Origin: Streptomyces sp. L2
GTDB lineage: Bacteria; Actinomycetota; Actinomycetes; Streptomycetales; Streptomycetaceae
Direction of reading: 5' to 3'
Length of the DNA stretch: 64,000 nucleotides
NCBI RefSeq assembly: GCF_004124325.1
Contig: NZ_QBDT01000001.1
Span: 5,952,001 to 6,016,000, forward strand
In this document: positions 43,721 through 51,587 of the stretch, piece by piece
How the letters are laid out: every line of letters begins with the position of its first letter
Position numbering within the stretch: position 1 is the first letter of the stretch
Program-made: the position numbers and the translations under genes
The notes under the pieces: generated by a model
What the model was told of the DNA's origin: nothing
Databases searched by the model: none
What the model saw: only the letters and a program-made list of their open reading frames with translations

Positions 43721-44946
43721 AGGGCGCCCTCCTCGCGCAGGGCGCGCAGCTCCGCCGGGGTCAGGCCCAGCTCGCCGAGCACGGCGTCGGTGTCGGCGCC
43801 GTGCGGCCGGCCGGCCCAGCGGATCGTGCCTGGTGTCGACGACAGCCGGAACAGGACGTTCTGCATGCGCAGCGGGCCCAGCTCGGGGTCGTCGACGGTG
43901 GTGACCGTGTGCAGCGCCTGGTACTGCGGGTCGGTCATGACCTCGCGGACGTCCTGGACGGGCGCCGCCGCCGCCTCCGCCTTCTCGAACGCCGTCAGCA
44001 CCTCGGTGCGGGGCCGGGCGGAGATCCACGCGCCGACCGCCTCGTCCAGGACGCCGGCGTGCGCTGCCCGCTCGGCCCCGGTGGCGAACCACGGCTCGTC
44101 GATCAGCTCGGGGCGCCCCACCAGCCGTAGCACCCGTTCCGCCACCGACTGCGCGGAGGTGGACACGGCGACCCAGTGGCCGTCGGCCGTGCGGTAGGTG
44201 TTGCGCGGGGCGTTGTTCGCGGACCGGTTGCCGGTGCGCTCCTGGACGTAGCCCAGCTGGTCGTACCAGGTCGGCTGCGGTCCCAGCACGGCGAGGATCG
44301 GCTCGATGATCGCCATGTCCACGACCTGCCCCTCGCCGGTGCGCTCCCGGGCGGCCAGCGCGGTCAGCACCGCGTACGCCGTCGCCAGGCCCGCGACGGA
44401 GTCGGCGAGACCGAACGGCGGCAGCGTGGGCGGGGCGTCCGGCTCGCCGGTCACCGCCGCGAAGCCGCTCATCGCCTCGGCGAGGGTGCCGAAACCGGGC
44501 CGGTGCGCGTACGGGCCGAACTGGCCGAAGGCCGTGACCCGGGTCAGGACCAGCCGCGGGTTGGCCGCGGACAGCACCTCCCAGCCCAGGTCCCACTTCT
44601 CCAGCGTGCCGGGGCGGAAGTTCTCGACGATCACGTCGGCGGTGGCGGCGAGCCTCAGGAGGGTGGCACGGCCGCCCCGCTTCGACAGGTCGAGGGTGAT
44701 CGCGCGTTTGTTGCGGCCCAGCACCTTCCACCACAGGCCGACACCGTCCTTCGCCGGCCCGTGCCCGCGGGACGGGTCCGGCCGCCCCGGATGCTCGACC
44801 TTGATCACCTCGGCGCCGAAGTCACCGAGCAGGGTGGCGGCCATCGGCCCGGCGAACAGGGTCGCCAGGTCCAGGACGCGCAGGCCGTCCAGCGGGGTGC
44901 CGCAGGTGCCCGTGTCCGTGTCTGGAGTCGTCGGGGTCGCGTTCAT
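43717..44946 (-). CDS. CaiB/BaiF-family (class III) CoA transferase
   Basis: 409 aa. The family start LDGLRVLDLATLFAGPMAATLLGDFGAEVIKVE is followed by DLSKRGGRATLLRLAATADV and VENFRPGTLEKWDLG. GLADSVAG places the catalytic Asp. It moves CoA between carboxylic acids. With the CitE-like lyase downstream, activation and cleavage of a hydroxy-dicarboxylate such as citramalate would be chemically sensible; this is inference. Overlaps both neighbours by 4 nt. Confidence 0.9.
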   Translation of the reverse strand: MNATPTTPDTDTGTCGTPLDGLRVLDLATLFAGPMAATLLGDFGAEVIKVEHPGRPDPSRGHGPAKDGVGLWWKVLGRNKRAITLDLSKRGGRATLLRLAATADVIVENFRPGTLEKWDLGWEVLSAANPRLVLTRVTAFGQFGPYAHRPGFGTLAEAMSGFAAVTGEPDAPPTLPPFGLADSVAGLATAYAVLTALAARERTGEGQVVDMAIIEPILAVLGPQPTWYDQLGYVQERTGNRSANNAPRNTYRTADGHWVAVSTSAQSVAERVLRLVGRPELIDEPWFATGAERAAHAGVLDEAVGAWISARPRTEVLTAFEKAEAAAAPVQDVREVMTDPQYQALHTVTTVDDPELGPLRMQNVLFRLSSTPGTIRWAGRPHGADTDAVLGELGLTPAELRALREEGAL

Positions 44947-45836
44947 GCCGTGTACTGCGCCTCGATCTCGGGGCGGTACGGCATCGAAGCCGACGCGCCT
45001 TCCCGCTGCACGGAGAGCGCCGCCGCGGCCGCCGCCCAGGTCAGCGCCTCCCGCACCGGTTTCTCCTCGGCGAGGGCGACGGCGAGCGCGCCGGCGAAGG
45101 TGTCGCCCGCGCCCGTGGAGTCGACGGCGGTCACCTGCCGCGCGGGCACCACCAGCGGCTCCGTCCCCCGGGCCAGGTACAGGCTGCCGGCCTCGCCCAG
45201 GGTGACCACCACCTCCGGTACGAGATCGAGCAGGGCGGCGGCCGCGGCGCGCGGGTCGGTGAGTCCGGTGAGGGTGATCGCCTCGTACTGGTTGGGCACC
45301 AGCAGGTCGGTCACCGCGAGCAGTTCGGGTGGCAGTGGCTGGGCGGGGGCCGGGGTGAGGACCGTACGGACCCCGTGCCGGTGGGCCGCCTGGGCGCCGG
45401 CGACGACGGCGGCGAGCGGGATCTCCAGTTGCAGCAGCAGCGCGTCGGCGGACGCGAGGACACCCTCGTCGCCGGGGGAGAGGTGGTCGACCGTGCCGTT
45501 GGCGCCGGGGATGACGACGATGGAGTTGCCGCCCTCGTCGTCGACCACGATGTGCGCGGTGCCGGACGGGCCCTCGACCGTGCGCAGGAAGTCCGTGTCC
45601 ACACCGGAGTGTTCGAGGGTGGCGCGCAGCCGCACGCCGAACGCGTCGTTGCCGACCGCGCCGATCATCGAGACGGTGGCGCCGGCGCGGGCGGCGGCGA
45701 TCGCCTGGTTGGCGCCCTTGCCGCCGGGGATCGTACGGAACTCCCGTCCCGTGACGGTCTCGCCGCGCTGCGGGGCCTTGGCGACATAGGTGACCAGGTC
45801 CATGTTCGTGCTGCCGAGGACGGCGATGTGGGTCAT
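44943..45836 (-). CDS. rbsK: PfkB-family sugar kinase, ribokinase type
   Basis: 297 aa. Ribokinase signatures: LGSTNMDLVTYV, FRTIPGGKGANQAIAAARAG, and the anion-hole/catalytic motif DSTGAGDTFAGALAVALAE. It would phosphorylate ribose or a related sugar released inside the cell. No ribose ABC transporter or RbsR regulator is nearby. Instead it is translationally coupled (ATGA) to an ADP-ribosylglycohydrolase-family gene upstream, suggesting its sugar comes from hydrolysis of ribosylated compounds. Confidence 0.9.
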   Translation of the reverse strand: MTHIAVLGSTNMDLVTYVAKAPQRGETVTGREFRTIPGGKGANQAIAAARAGATVSMIGAVGNDAFGVRLRATLEHSGVDTDFLRTVEGPSGTAHIVVDDEGGNSIVVIPGANGTVDHLSPGDEGVLASADALLLQLEIPLAAVVAGAQAAHRHGVRTVLTPAPAQPLPPELLAVTDLLVPNQYEAITLTGLTDPRAAAAALLDLVPEVVVTLGEAGSLYLARGTEPLVVPARQVTAVDSTGAGDTFAGALAVALAEEKPVREALTWAAAAAALSVQREGASASMPYRPEIEAQYTA

Positions 45837-47323
45837 GTGCGGGTCGCCTCCAGGTGGGTGAGGTGGGCGAGGGTGTCGAAGCCGGTGCCGTCGAAGTCGG
45901 CGACGGTGGTGGCGAGACGGTTCTTCAGCGGGGTCCGCCAGCGGTCGGGGAGCGCGGTGGGAGTGCCCGCGAGGAGGCCGGCGATGCTGCCGGCGGTCGC
46001 GCCGTTGGAGTCGGTGTCCCAGCCGCCGGACACCGCACGGCAGATGGAGCCGGTGAAGTCGCCGTTCGCGTGGGTGAGGGCGGCGGTGATCAGGGCGGTG
46101 TTGGGGAGGGCGTGCACCCAGTGGTGGGTGCGCGCGTAGGTGGCGTGCAGTGCGTCCACGACGTCGTCGAAGTCGGCGTGGCGCTGGGCCAGTTGTAGGG
46201 CGTGGTCGATCGCCCGCGCCAGCCGGGAGCGGGGCGGGACCACCGCGCGGCCCGCGCGGAGGCAGGCGTGGACGTCGTGGGTGCCGGTGGCGGCCGTGGC
46301 GATGGTGGCCGCGATGAACATGGCCGCGTAGACGCCGTTGGCGGTGTGGGTGAGGGTGGCGTCCCGGTGCGCCTGCTCGGCGGCGGCCGCGGGGTCGCCC
46401 GGGTTCGTCCAGCCGTGCAGGTCGGCGCGGATGAGGGCGCCGATCCACTCCCGGAAGGGGTTGCGGTGGAGGGCGGTGTGCGGGGGTTCGACACCGCTGA
46501 GGAGGTTGCGCAGGGCCAGGCGTTCGGCGGTGAAGGTACGGCCGGGCGGGAGTTCGTCGAGCCACAGGGTGGCCACGTCGGTGGTGGTGAACGTCTTCCC
46601 GTGGCGCTGGAGGAGGAGCAGGTTGAGGAGCGGGTAGTTGAGGTCGTCGTCCTCGGGCATGCCGTCGATGTTCTCGGCGAGGGAGGCGGGGGCCGAGCGG
46701 CGGTTCCAGGGGTGGGCGGCGAGGAGTTCGGCGGGGACGCCCTTTGCTGTGAAGTAGGTGGTCAGGGGCCAGTTGCCGGTGGCCTGTGCGAGGGCGCGGA
46801 TGGCGTGGAGGGGGAGCTTCTCGACCGGTTTGCCGAGGAGGCAGCCGATGGCGCGGCCCAGCCAGGCGGCTTCCAGGGCGGGTTCCGGGGCGGATCCCGG
46901 GGCGGCCGGGGTGGGAGCTGGGCGGGGGTGGGTTTCGCTTGCCCGCGCTTGCGGGGTGCCTCCCCCACTCTCGGCTTCGCATGAGCGGGGGGACCCCCAC
47001 CGCCCACCCATGCCGCCCCTTGCGGCACGCATGCCCGCAGGCAACGGGGTGGGCCAGGTGGCCTTGATCGCTGGGAGGTCGTTGGGTTCGGAATCCGCCA
47101 GTGTGCTGGGGAGGTCGGCCAGTTCCTCCAAGAGGTCTTCCGCGAGTTGGCGGAGGTAAGGGGAGGCGCGGGTCGGGGAGGCGCCCGCTGCGGGTGGGGC
47201 GTCGGGGCCGCCGGCCGCCCGCCATCTCGCCTCGATCCGGGACGGTTCGCGGCCGTCCAGGCGGGCCTGATGCAGTTCGTGGCCGAGGAGGTCCTCCGGC
47301 TGGACCCAGGTCAGTCGGAGCAT
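45833..47323 (-). CDS. ADP-ribosylglycohydrolase-family protein, copy 1 (with extra N-terminal part)
   Basis: 496 aa. Residues 1-95 (LRLTWVQPEDLLGHELHQAR...) are an extra domain I do not recognise. About residues 97-135 derive from a dispersed repeat. From about 150 the PF03747-type domain follows, but its first motif is altered: AIGCLLGKPVEK where active relatives have GDALG.P. Later acidic motifs are kept: GMPEDDDLNY and AVSGGWDTDSNGATAG. Activity is therefore uncertain, but a subset of this family with DDD and GGxDTDS does look active. Overlaps copy 2 by 13 nt and rbsK by 4 nt. Confidence 0.82.
   Translation of the reverse strand: MLRLTWVQPEDLLGHELHQARLDGREPSRIEARWRAAGGPDAPPAAGASPTRASPYLRQLAEDLLEELADLPSTLADSEPNDLPAIKATWPTPLPAGMRAARGGMGGRWGSPRSCEAESGGGTPQARASETHPRPAPTPAAPGSAPEPALEAAWLGRAIGCLLGKPVEKLPLHAIRALAQATGNWPLTTYFTAKGVPAELLAAHPWNRRSAPASLAENIDGMPEDDDLNYPLLNLLLLQRHGKTFTTTDVATLWLDELPPGRTFTAERLALRNLLSGVEPPHTALHRNPFREWIGALIRADLHGWTNPGDPAAAAEQAHRDATLTHTANGVYAAMFIAATIATAATGTHDVHACLRAGRAVVPPRSRLARAIDHALQLAQRHADFDDVVDALHATYARTHHWVHALPNTALITAALTHANGDFTGSICRAVSGGWDTDSNGATAGSIAGLLAGTPTALPDRWRTPLKNRLATTVADFDGTGFDTLAHLTHLEATRT
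46936..47030. repeat. Dispersed repeat inside the coding region of copy 1
   Basis: GGGGTGCCTCCCCCACTCTC, then GGCTTCGCATGAGCGGGGGG and ACCCCCACCGCCCACCCATG. I recognise this motif pair from many Streptomyces intergenic regions. Here it keeps the frame open and encodes a Gly/Arg/Ser-rich linker (GGMGGRWGSPRSCEAESGGG). Confidence 0.75.
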
Positions 47324-48525
47324 CTCGGGTCCCCGAGCCGGGCGAAGGCCTCCTCGTGGGCACGGCGCCGACGTACGTCCCGTGCGAAGATCTCGTCCGT
47401 GACCTCGGTCAGGACCCGCGCCGGTGCCCACAGGTCCAGGCGGCTCGCCTCGGCCACCGGCTTCGACCACTCCTCGGGGACGGGCGAGCCCAGGGCACCC
47501 GCGAGGGCACCGGCCATGGTGGCGATGGAGTCGCAGTCGCGGCCGTAGTTGACGGCACCGAGGACCGCGTGCCGGAAGTCGCCGCCGGAGACGAGCAACA
47601 TGCCCAGCGCGACGGGGAGTTCCTCGATGGAGTGCAGGCGGGAGGGGCGGCGGGCGCCGAGGGAGGGGGCGCGGTAGTCCTCGCCGACCGTGTCGTACGG
47701 GGTGACCGCCTCGCGCAGCGGGACGAGCGCCGACTCGAAGTCGCTGTGCCGCGCGGCCACTTCGCAGACCCTCTCGATCGCCGTCCGCGTCCCGTCCTTC
47801 GCGAGGGAGAGCGCGGCGGTCACGACCGAGTCCGGGGTCGCGCCGGGTGCCGTGGCCGCCGCGACCGCCGCCGCGAGGACACCGGCCGCCTCCCGGCCGT
47901 ACGACGACTGGTGCGCACCGGCGACGTCCAGCGCCTCGGCGTACGCGGCGGGCGGGTTGGCCGCGTTGACCAGGCCGACCGGGGCCATGTACATCGCCGC
48001 GCCGCAGTTGACGATGTTGCCGACGCCCGCCTCCCGGGGGTCCACGTGCCCGTAGTGCAGCCGGGCCACCAGCCACTTCTCGGCGAGGAAGACGCGGTGC
48101 AGGGGGAGAGCCTCGGCCTCCAGCTCGGGGATCCAGCGCGGGTCGGTCATCAGGTCCGGGACGAGATGATCGGCCACGGCGTACGCGTCGAGGTGGTCGC
48201 GGACGCGGGCGTAGACCCGTACCAGCGCGTGGGTCATCAAGGTGTCGTCGGTGACGTGGCCGTCGCCCTTGTGGTACGGCGCGAGGGGGCGCGCGGTGCG
48301 CCAGTCCGCTCCGTGCCAGGGGCCGACGATGCCGTGCACCCGGCCCCCGTGGCGTTCGAGGATCTGGTCCGGTGAGTAGCCCTCCACGGGGCCGCCGAGC
48401 GCGTCGCCGACGGCGGCTCCGACCAGGGCGCCGGTGATCCGCTCGTCGAGCGTGCTCGGCGGCAGCGGATCACCGCCACCAGGCCCGCCGCTTTCATCTC
48501 TTTTGGGCGTCATGCCCGGAATCAT
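47311..48525 (-). CDS. ADP-ribosylglycohydrolase-family protein, copy 2
   Basis: About 404 aa, with an apparently complete active site: GALVGAAVGDALGGPVEG, HVTDDTLMTHAL and VNYGRDCDSIATMAGALAGAL. This is the two-Mg family that removes ADP-ribose or related ribosyl groups. The proposed ATG at 48525 overlaps the stop of copy 3 (ATGA); an in-frame ATG at 48513 is the alternative. The closest relatives of this type act on ribosylated small molecules or proteins; the substrate is not known. Confidence 0.9.
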   Translation of the reverse strand: MIPGMTPKRDESGGPGGGDPLPPSTLDERITGALVGAAVGDALGGPVEGYSPDQILERHGGRVHGIVGPWHGADWRTARPLAPYHKGDGHVTDDTLMTHALVRVYARVRDHLDAYAVADHLVPDLMTDPRWIPELEAEALPLHRVFLAEKWLVARLHYGHVDPREAGVGNIVNCGAAMYMAPVGLVNAANPPAAYAEALDVAGAHQSSYGREAAGVLAAAVAAATAPGATPDSVVTAALSLAKDGTRTAIERVCEVAARHSDFESALVPLREAVTPYDTVGEDYRAPSLGARRPSRLHSIEELPVALGMLLVSGGDFRHAVLGAVNYGRDCDSIATMAGALAGALGSPVPEEWSKPVAEASRLDLWAPARVLTEVTDEIFARDVRRRRAHEEAFARLGDPRCSD

Positions 48526-49655
48526 CCTCCTGGTCGGGCCGGTTGTGCGGCTTCCAGGAGTTCGGCGAGTTCCACCAGGTCGGTGCCGGTGAGGCGGGGC
48601 AGGGTGCAGCCGGGCAGGGTGCGGCAGGCGTCCCGCCAGCTCTCCGGGATCGAGGCGCCGCCGCCCAGGGCGCCGGTGAGGGCACCGGCCAGGGCGGGGG
48701 CGGAGTCGGCGACCCGGGAGAGGCAGGCGGCGGCGGGGACGGCCTCGGCGATGCGGCCCCGCGCGGCCGTGGTGAGGGCGAGGGCGACGGGGACGGTTTC
48801 GGCGGCGGCGATGCCGTAGCTGTAGACATGGTCGACGATCTGGTGTTCCAAGAGGGGGATGAGGGCGAAGGGGGAGGGGCTGTCCTGGGCCAGGGCCATC
48901 GCGTTGCGGGCGTTGCGGCCGATCTCCGTCTCCAGGGGGAGTTCGGCGAGCGCCGCGAACACGCAGGCGTCCGTGTCCGCTCCGGCGAGGGCCAGCGCCA
49001 GGGCCGCCGCCATCGCCCGGGCACCGTGGACGCCGTCGCCGTCCTGGGTGTAGCGGGCGTCGAACTCGGCGAGGTCGGCGGCGCGGGCGGGGTCTCCGGG
49101 GTGGGCGACGGCGAGGGCGCAGGCGCGGACGCAGGCGGCGTCGTCGAAGTAGTGCGGGTTGTCGTGGCCGGTGGCGGGCGGGCGCAGTCCGGTCGCGAGG
49201 TTGCCGAGTCCGGCGCGGACGGAGATGCGGGCGCGCAGCGGAAGGACGGCGGACTCGATCTCGGGGGCGCGGTCCGCCGCCGCGGCGACCTCCGAGGCGA
49301 CGGCGGTCCAGGTCAGGTCGATGGCGGCACGCATACGGCGGTCCCGGCCGAGGTCGCCGAGGATGCCGTCGTCGCCGGCCCGCAGGACCGCTTCCGCGGC
49401 GAAGGCGGCCCATTCGGCGTCGTCGGAGGGGCCGAGGCGGAGGGGTTCCGGGGGCTGGTTGAGGGCGATCGGTACGGGGAGGGTGGTGGTCGCGTTCTGC
49501 TCGGCGAAGGTGTCCAGTTCGCGGGTGAGGCGGCGGGTCCACTCGGGCATGCGGGCGGCGCGGTGGCGGGCGGCGGGCCAGCCGGCGGCGTCGCCCGCGG
49601 CGAGGCCGAGGAGCAGCCCCTCGATACGGCGAGTGTGTCCCGGGCCGCGCGTCAC
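48522..49655 (-). CDS. ADP-ribosylglycohydrolase-family protein, copy 3 (active site degenerate)
   Basis: 377 aa. The overall fold follows copies 2 and 4 (LLLGLAAGDAAGWPAARHRA at the start; ALAGALTGALGGGASIPESW at the end). However, the DDT motif is replaced by LGPSDDAEWAAF and the C-terminal GGDxDS/T by SRVADSAPALAG. Loss of some metal ligands suggests a non-catalytic or altered partner of the other copies. The GTG at 49655 overlaps copy 4 by 4 nt. Confidence 0.85.
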   Translation of the reverse strand: MTRGPGHTRRIEGLLLGLAAGDAAGWPAARHRAARMPEWTRRLTRELDTFAEQNATTTLPVPIALNQPPEPLRLGPSDDAEWAAFAAEAVLRAGDDGILGDLGRDRRMRAAIDLTWTAVASEVAAAADRAPEIESAVLPLRARISVRAGLGNLATGLRPPATGHDNPHYFDDAACVRACALAVAHPGDPARAADLAEFDARYTQDGDGVHGARAMAAALALALAGADTDACVFAALAELPLETEIGRNARNAMALAQDSPSPFALIPLLEHQIVDHVYSYGIAAAETVPVALALTTAARGRIAEAVPAAACLSRVADSAPALAGALTGALGGGASIPESWRDACRTLPGCTLPRLTGTDLVELAELLEAAQPARPGG

Positions 49656-51307
49656 GACGCCCCCTCACTGTCCCCGTGCCCGGCGTTTCCGGCCCCCACC
49701 AGGGGGCTCCGCCCCCTGGACCCCCGGCCCTTCGCCCACCCACCACCCGACTCGGTGGGCCGGGCGGTGGCGGGCATCGGCTCGGTGGGCCGGGCGGTGG
49801 CGGGCATCGGCTCGGCGGGATGGGAGGCAAGGGGATCGGGGGCGAGGAACTCGGTGGGCTGGGTGCCGGGCGGCTGGAGTCTCGCGGGGGGAGTGGCTGA
49901 GGGCGGGGGGCCGGTGGGGGAAGTGGCCGGGGGTAGGGGGCCGGTGGCGGGAAGAAGGTCGCTGGGCAGCAAGGTCCCGGTCGACGAAGAGACGGAAGGC
50001 AGCGGGCCCGTGCGGAGGAGGTCGGGAGGCTGGGAGGTGGCGGGCAGTGGCTCGGAGGGGCTGTAGGTGGTGTGCAAGTGGGCGGGCGGGGGCGGCAGGG
50101 GATCGGGGGCGGCCGGGCGGAGCGTGGTCGCGGCCGGGCTGGGGCGGACGGCTGAGGGTGGGGGATCGGCGGGGTGGGAGGGCGCCGCGGCCGAGTTGGG
50201 GTGGGGACCCGGTGTCGGGGGCCTGGGGGCGCTTGGGTGGGCTTTGGGACGGGTCGAGTTGAGGTGGGAGGCCGGGGGCGGGGTGGGCGTGGCTGCCGCC
50301 CATTTGCCTCCCTCCTCCGGGACCAGGAGTTCGGCCACGTCCAGGATGTGGTGGCCGGACATGGAGGGGAGGCAGCGGCCTCGGGCGGGGCCGATCGCGG
50401 CGGACCAGTCGGGCGGGATCGCGGACTCGCCGCGGGTCGCGCCGGACAGGGCGCCGGCCACCGCGGCCGTCGTATCGGCGTCGCGGCCCATGTTGACGGC
50501 CGTCAGCACCGCCTCCCGGAAGTCGCCGTCGGCCGCCGCGTACGCGCCGAAGGCGAGGGCGACCGCCTCGGGGGCCAGATCGGTCCACGGATAGCCGCCG
50601 ATGACCACCGCGGAGCGGACCGCGCGTTCGCCGCGGTGGGCGACCGCGGCGGCCCGGCGCAGCGAACGGGCCGTCCAGGAGTCCTCGGGGATCGCGGCGA
50701 GGGCCGAGGCGATCACCACCGGCGGCGGCGCGCCCGTCATCGCCGCCGCCACACCCGCCGCGACCGCCTGGCCGCCGTAGATGCCCTCGCCCCCATGGCT
50801 GACCGAGCCGTCGATCGCCACCAGCCGGGCCGCCTCCCCGGGGCGGCCCGCCGCGAAGACGCCGAACGGCGCCGCCCGCATCGCCAGTCCGTCGCTCCAC
50901 GCGTGCCGGTGCTGCGCCGAGATCGGGGCGGCGAGCCCCCGGCGGAGGTTCTCCAGCGTGCCGCGTTCGCTGAAGCCCGCCCCGCGGAACGGCCCCTCCG
51001 CCCGGTCGGCGATCCACTCGTGCCACGCGGCCTCCACATGGGCCGGCGTCAGCGCCGAGCCGTGCCGGGCCAGCAGCAGACCCGAGAAGATCGCGTACTC
51101 CGTGTCGTCCGTGCCCGACGGCCGCTCGGCGACGTACCCGGTGATGCGGCCCCAGCGCGCCCGGATCTCGGAGGGCTTGAGGTTCTCCGCCGGAGCCCCG
51201 AGGGCGTCGCCGACGGCCAGGCCGAGCAGCGCGCCGCGGGCCCGTTCGCGGAGTCCGGCGGCGTCCCCGGGCGCCGGGACCGGGGGGATGCAGGCGATCG
51301 ATGCCAT
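49652..51307 (-). CDS. ADP-ribosylglycohydrolase-family protein, copy 4, with Pro-rich tail
   Basis: 551 aa. Residues about 20-340 are a full-length domain with intact motifs: GLAVGDALGAPAENL, SGTDDTEYAIFSGLLLARHG and VNMGRDADTTAAVAGALSGA. Residues 345-551 are an unstructured Pro/Ser/Thr/Ala-rich tail with ten-residue repeats PTEPMPATAR, partly encoded by a dispersed repeat. The start ATG follows AAGGAGAGG. As the first gene of the operon it has about 280 bp to the divergent VIT1 gene. The tail could serve as a linker or be neutral. Confidence 0.9.
   Translation of the reverse strand: MASIACIPPVPAPGDAAGLRERARGALLGLAVGDALGAPAENLKPSEIRARWGRITGYVAERPSGTDDTEYAIFSGLLLARHGSALTPAHVEAAWHEWIADRAEGPFRGAGFSERGTLENLRRGLAAPISAQHRHAWSDGLAMRAAPFGVFAAGRPGEAARLVAIDGSVSHGGEGIYGGQAVAAGVAAAMTGAPPPVVIASALAAIPEDSWTARSLRRAAAVAHRGERAVRSAVVIGGYPWTDLAPEAVALAFGAYAAADGDFREAVLTAVNMGRDADTTAAVAGALSGATRGESAIPPDWSAAIGPARGRCLPSMSGHHILDVAELLVPEEGGKWAAATPTPPPASHLNSTRPKAHPSAPRPPTPGPHPNSAAAPSHPADPPPSAVRPSPAATTLRPAAPDPLPPPPAHLHTTYSPSEPLPATSQPPDLLRTGPLPSVSSSTGTLLPSDLLPATGPLPPATSPTGPPPSATPPARLQPPGTQPTEFLAPDPLASHPAEPMPATARPTEPMPATARPTESGGGWAKGRGSRGRSPLVGAGNAGHGDSEGAS
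49690..49815. repeat. Dispersed repeat with 30-bp tandem units in the copy 4 tail
   Basis: GGGGGCTCCGCCCCC (49703-49717), then CGCCCACCCACCACCCGACT, then two identical 30-bp units starting CTCGGTGGGCCGGGCGGTGG at 49751 and 49781. Because 30 is divisible by 3 the frame is kept. Same element class as at 38.5 kb. Confidence 0.85.
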
Positions 51308-51406
51308 GGCGGCCTCTCCTTCAGGGCTCCACGACCCTTTGCGGATGTGTCCCACGGCGGCGGGCGCCCCCAGCCCGCGCGCCCTCAGCGTCACCCGGTC
51401 GGCATC

Positions 51407-51433
51407 TGAGCATGCATGATCACGTATGAGCAT
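51407..51433. promoter_or_regulatory. Direct repeats upstream of the seven-gene operon
   Basis: TGAGCAT occurs at 51407-51413 and 51427-51433, exactly 20 bp (two helical turns) apart, with the palindromes GCATGC and TGATCA between them. They stand 100-126 bp before the copy 4 ATG, in the divergent promoter region, and are a candidate operator. Confidence 0.5.
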
Positions 51434-51556
51434 CCAAGGAACATCCAGCGCCTCAGGAGAAGGTAAAAGCGCAGGTTAGTGGAGCCTTTCCTTGCTGGCG
51501 GCGCACGGATTATCGGCGTAGGTTCAGTGGAGTCGAAAAGTAGAACTCGTCCAAAG

Positions 51557-51575
51557 TTAGCTTTGGCTAAGCTTC
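51557..51575. promoter_or_regulatory. Candidate iron box before the VIT1-type gene
   Basis: TTAGCTTTGGCTAA (51557-51570) agrees at 12 of 14 positions with the first part of the DtxR/DmdR1 box TTAGGTTAGGCTAACCTAA and is a 5-bp inverted repeat (TTAGC-TTTG-GCTAA). It lies 17 nt before the start codon of the metal transporter, where a bound repressor would block transcription or elongation. Confidence 0.55.
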
Positions 51576-51587
51576 CTGGGGGGCCGC

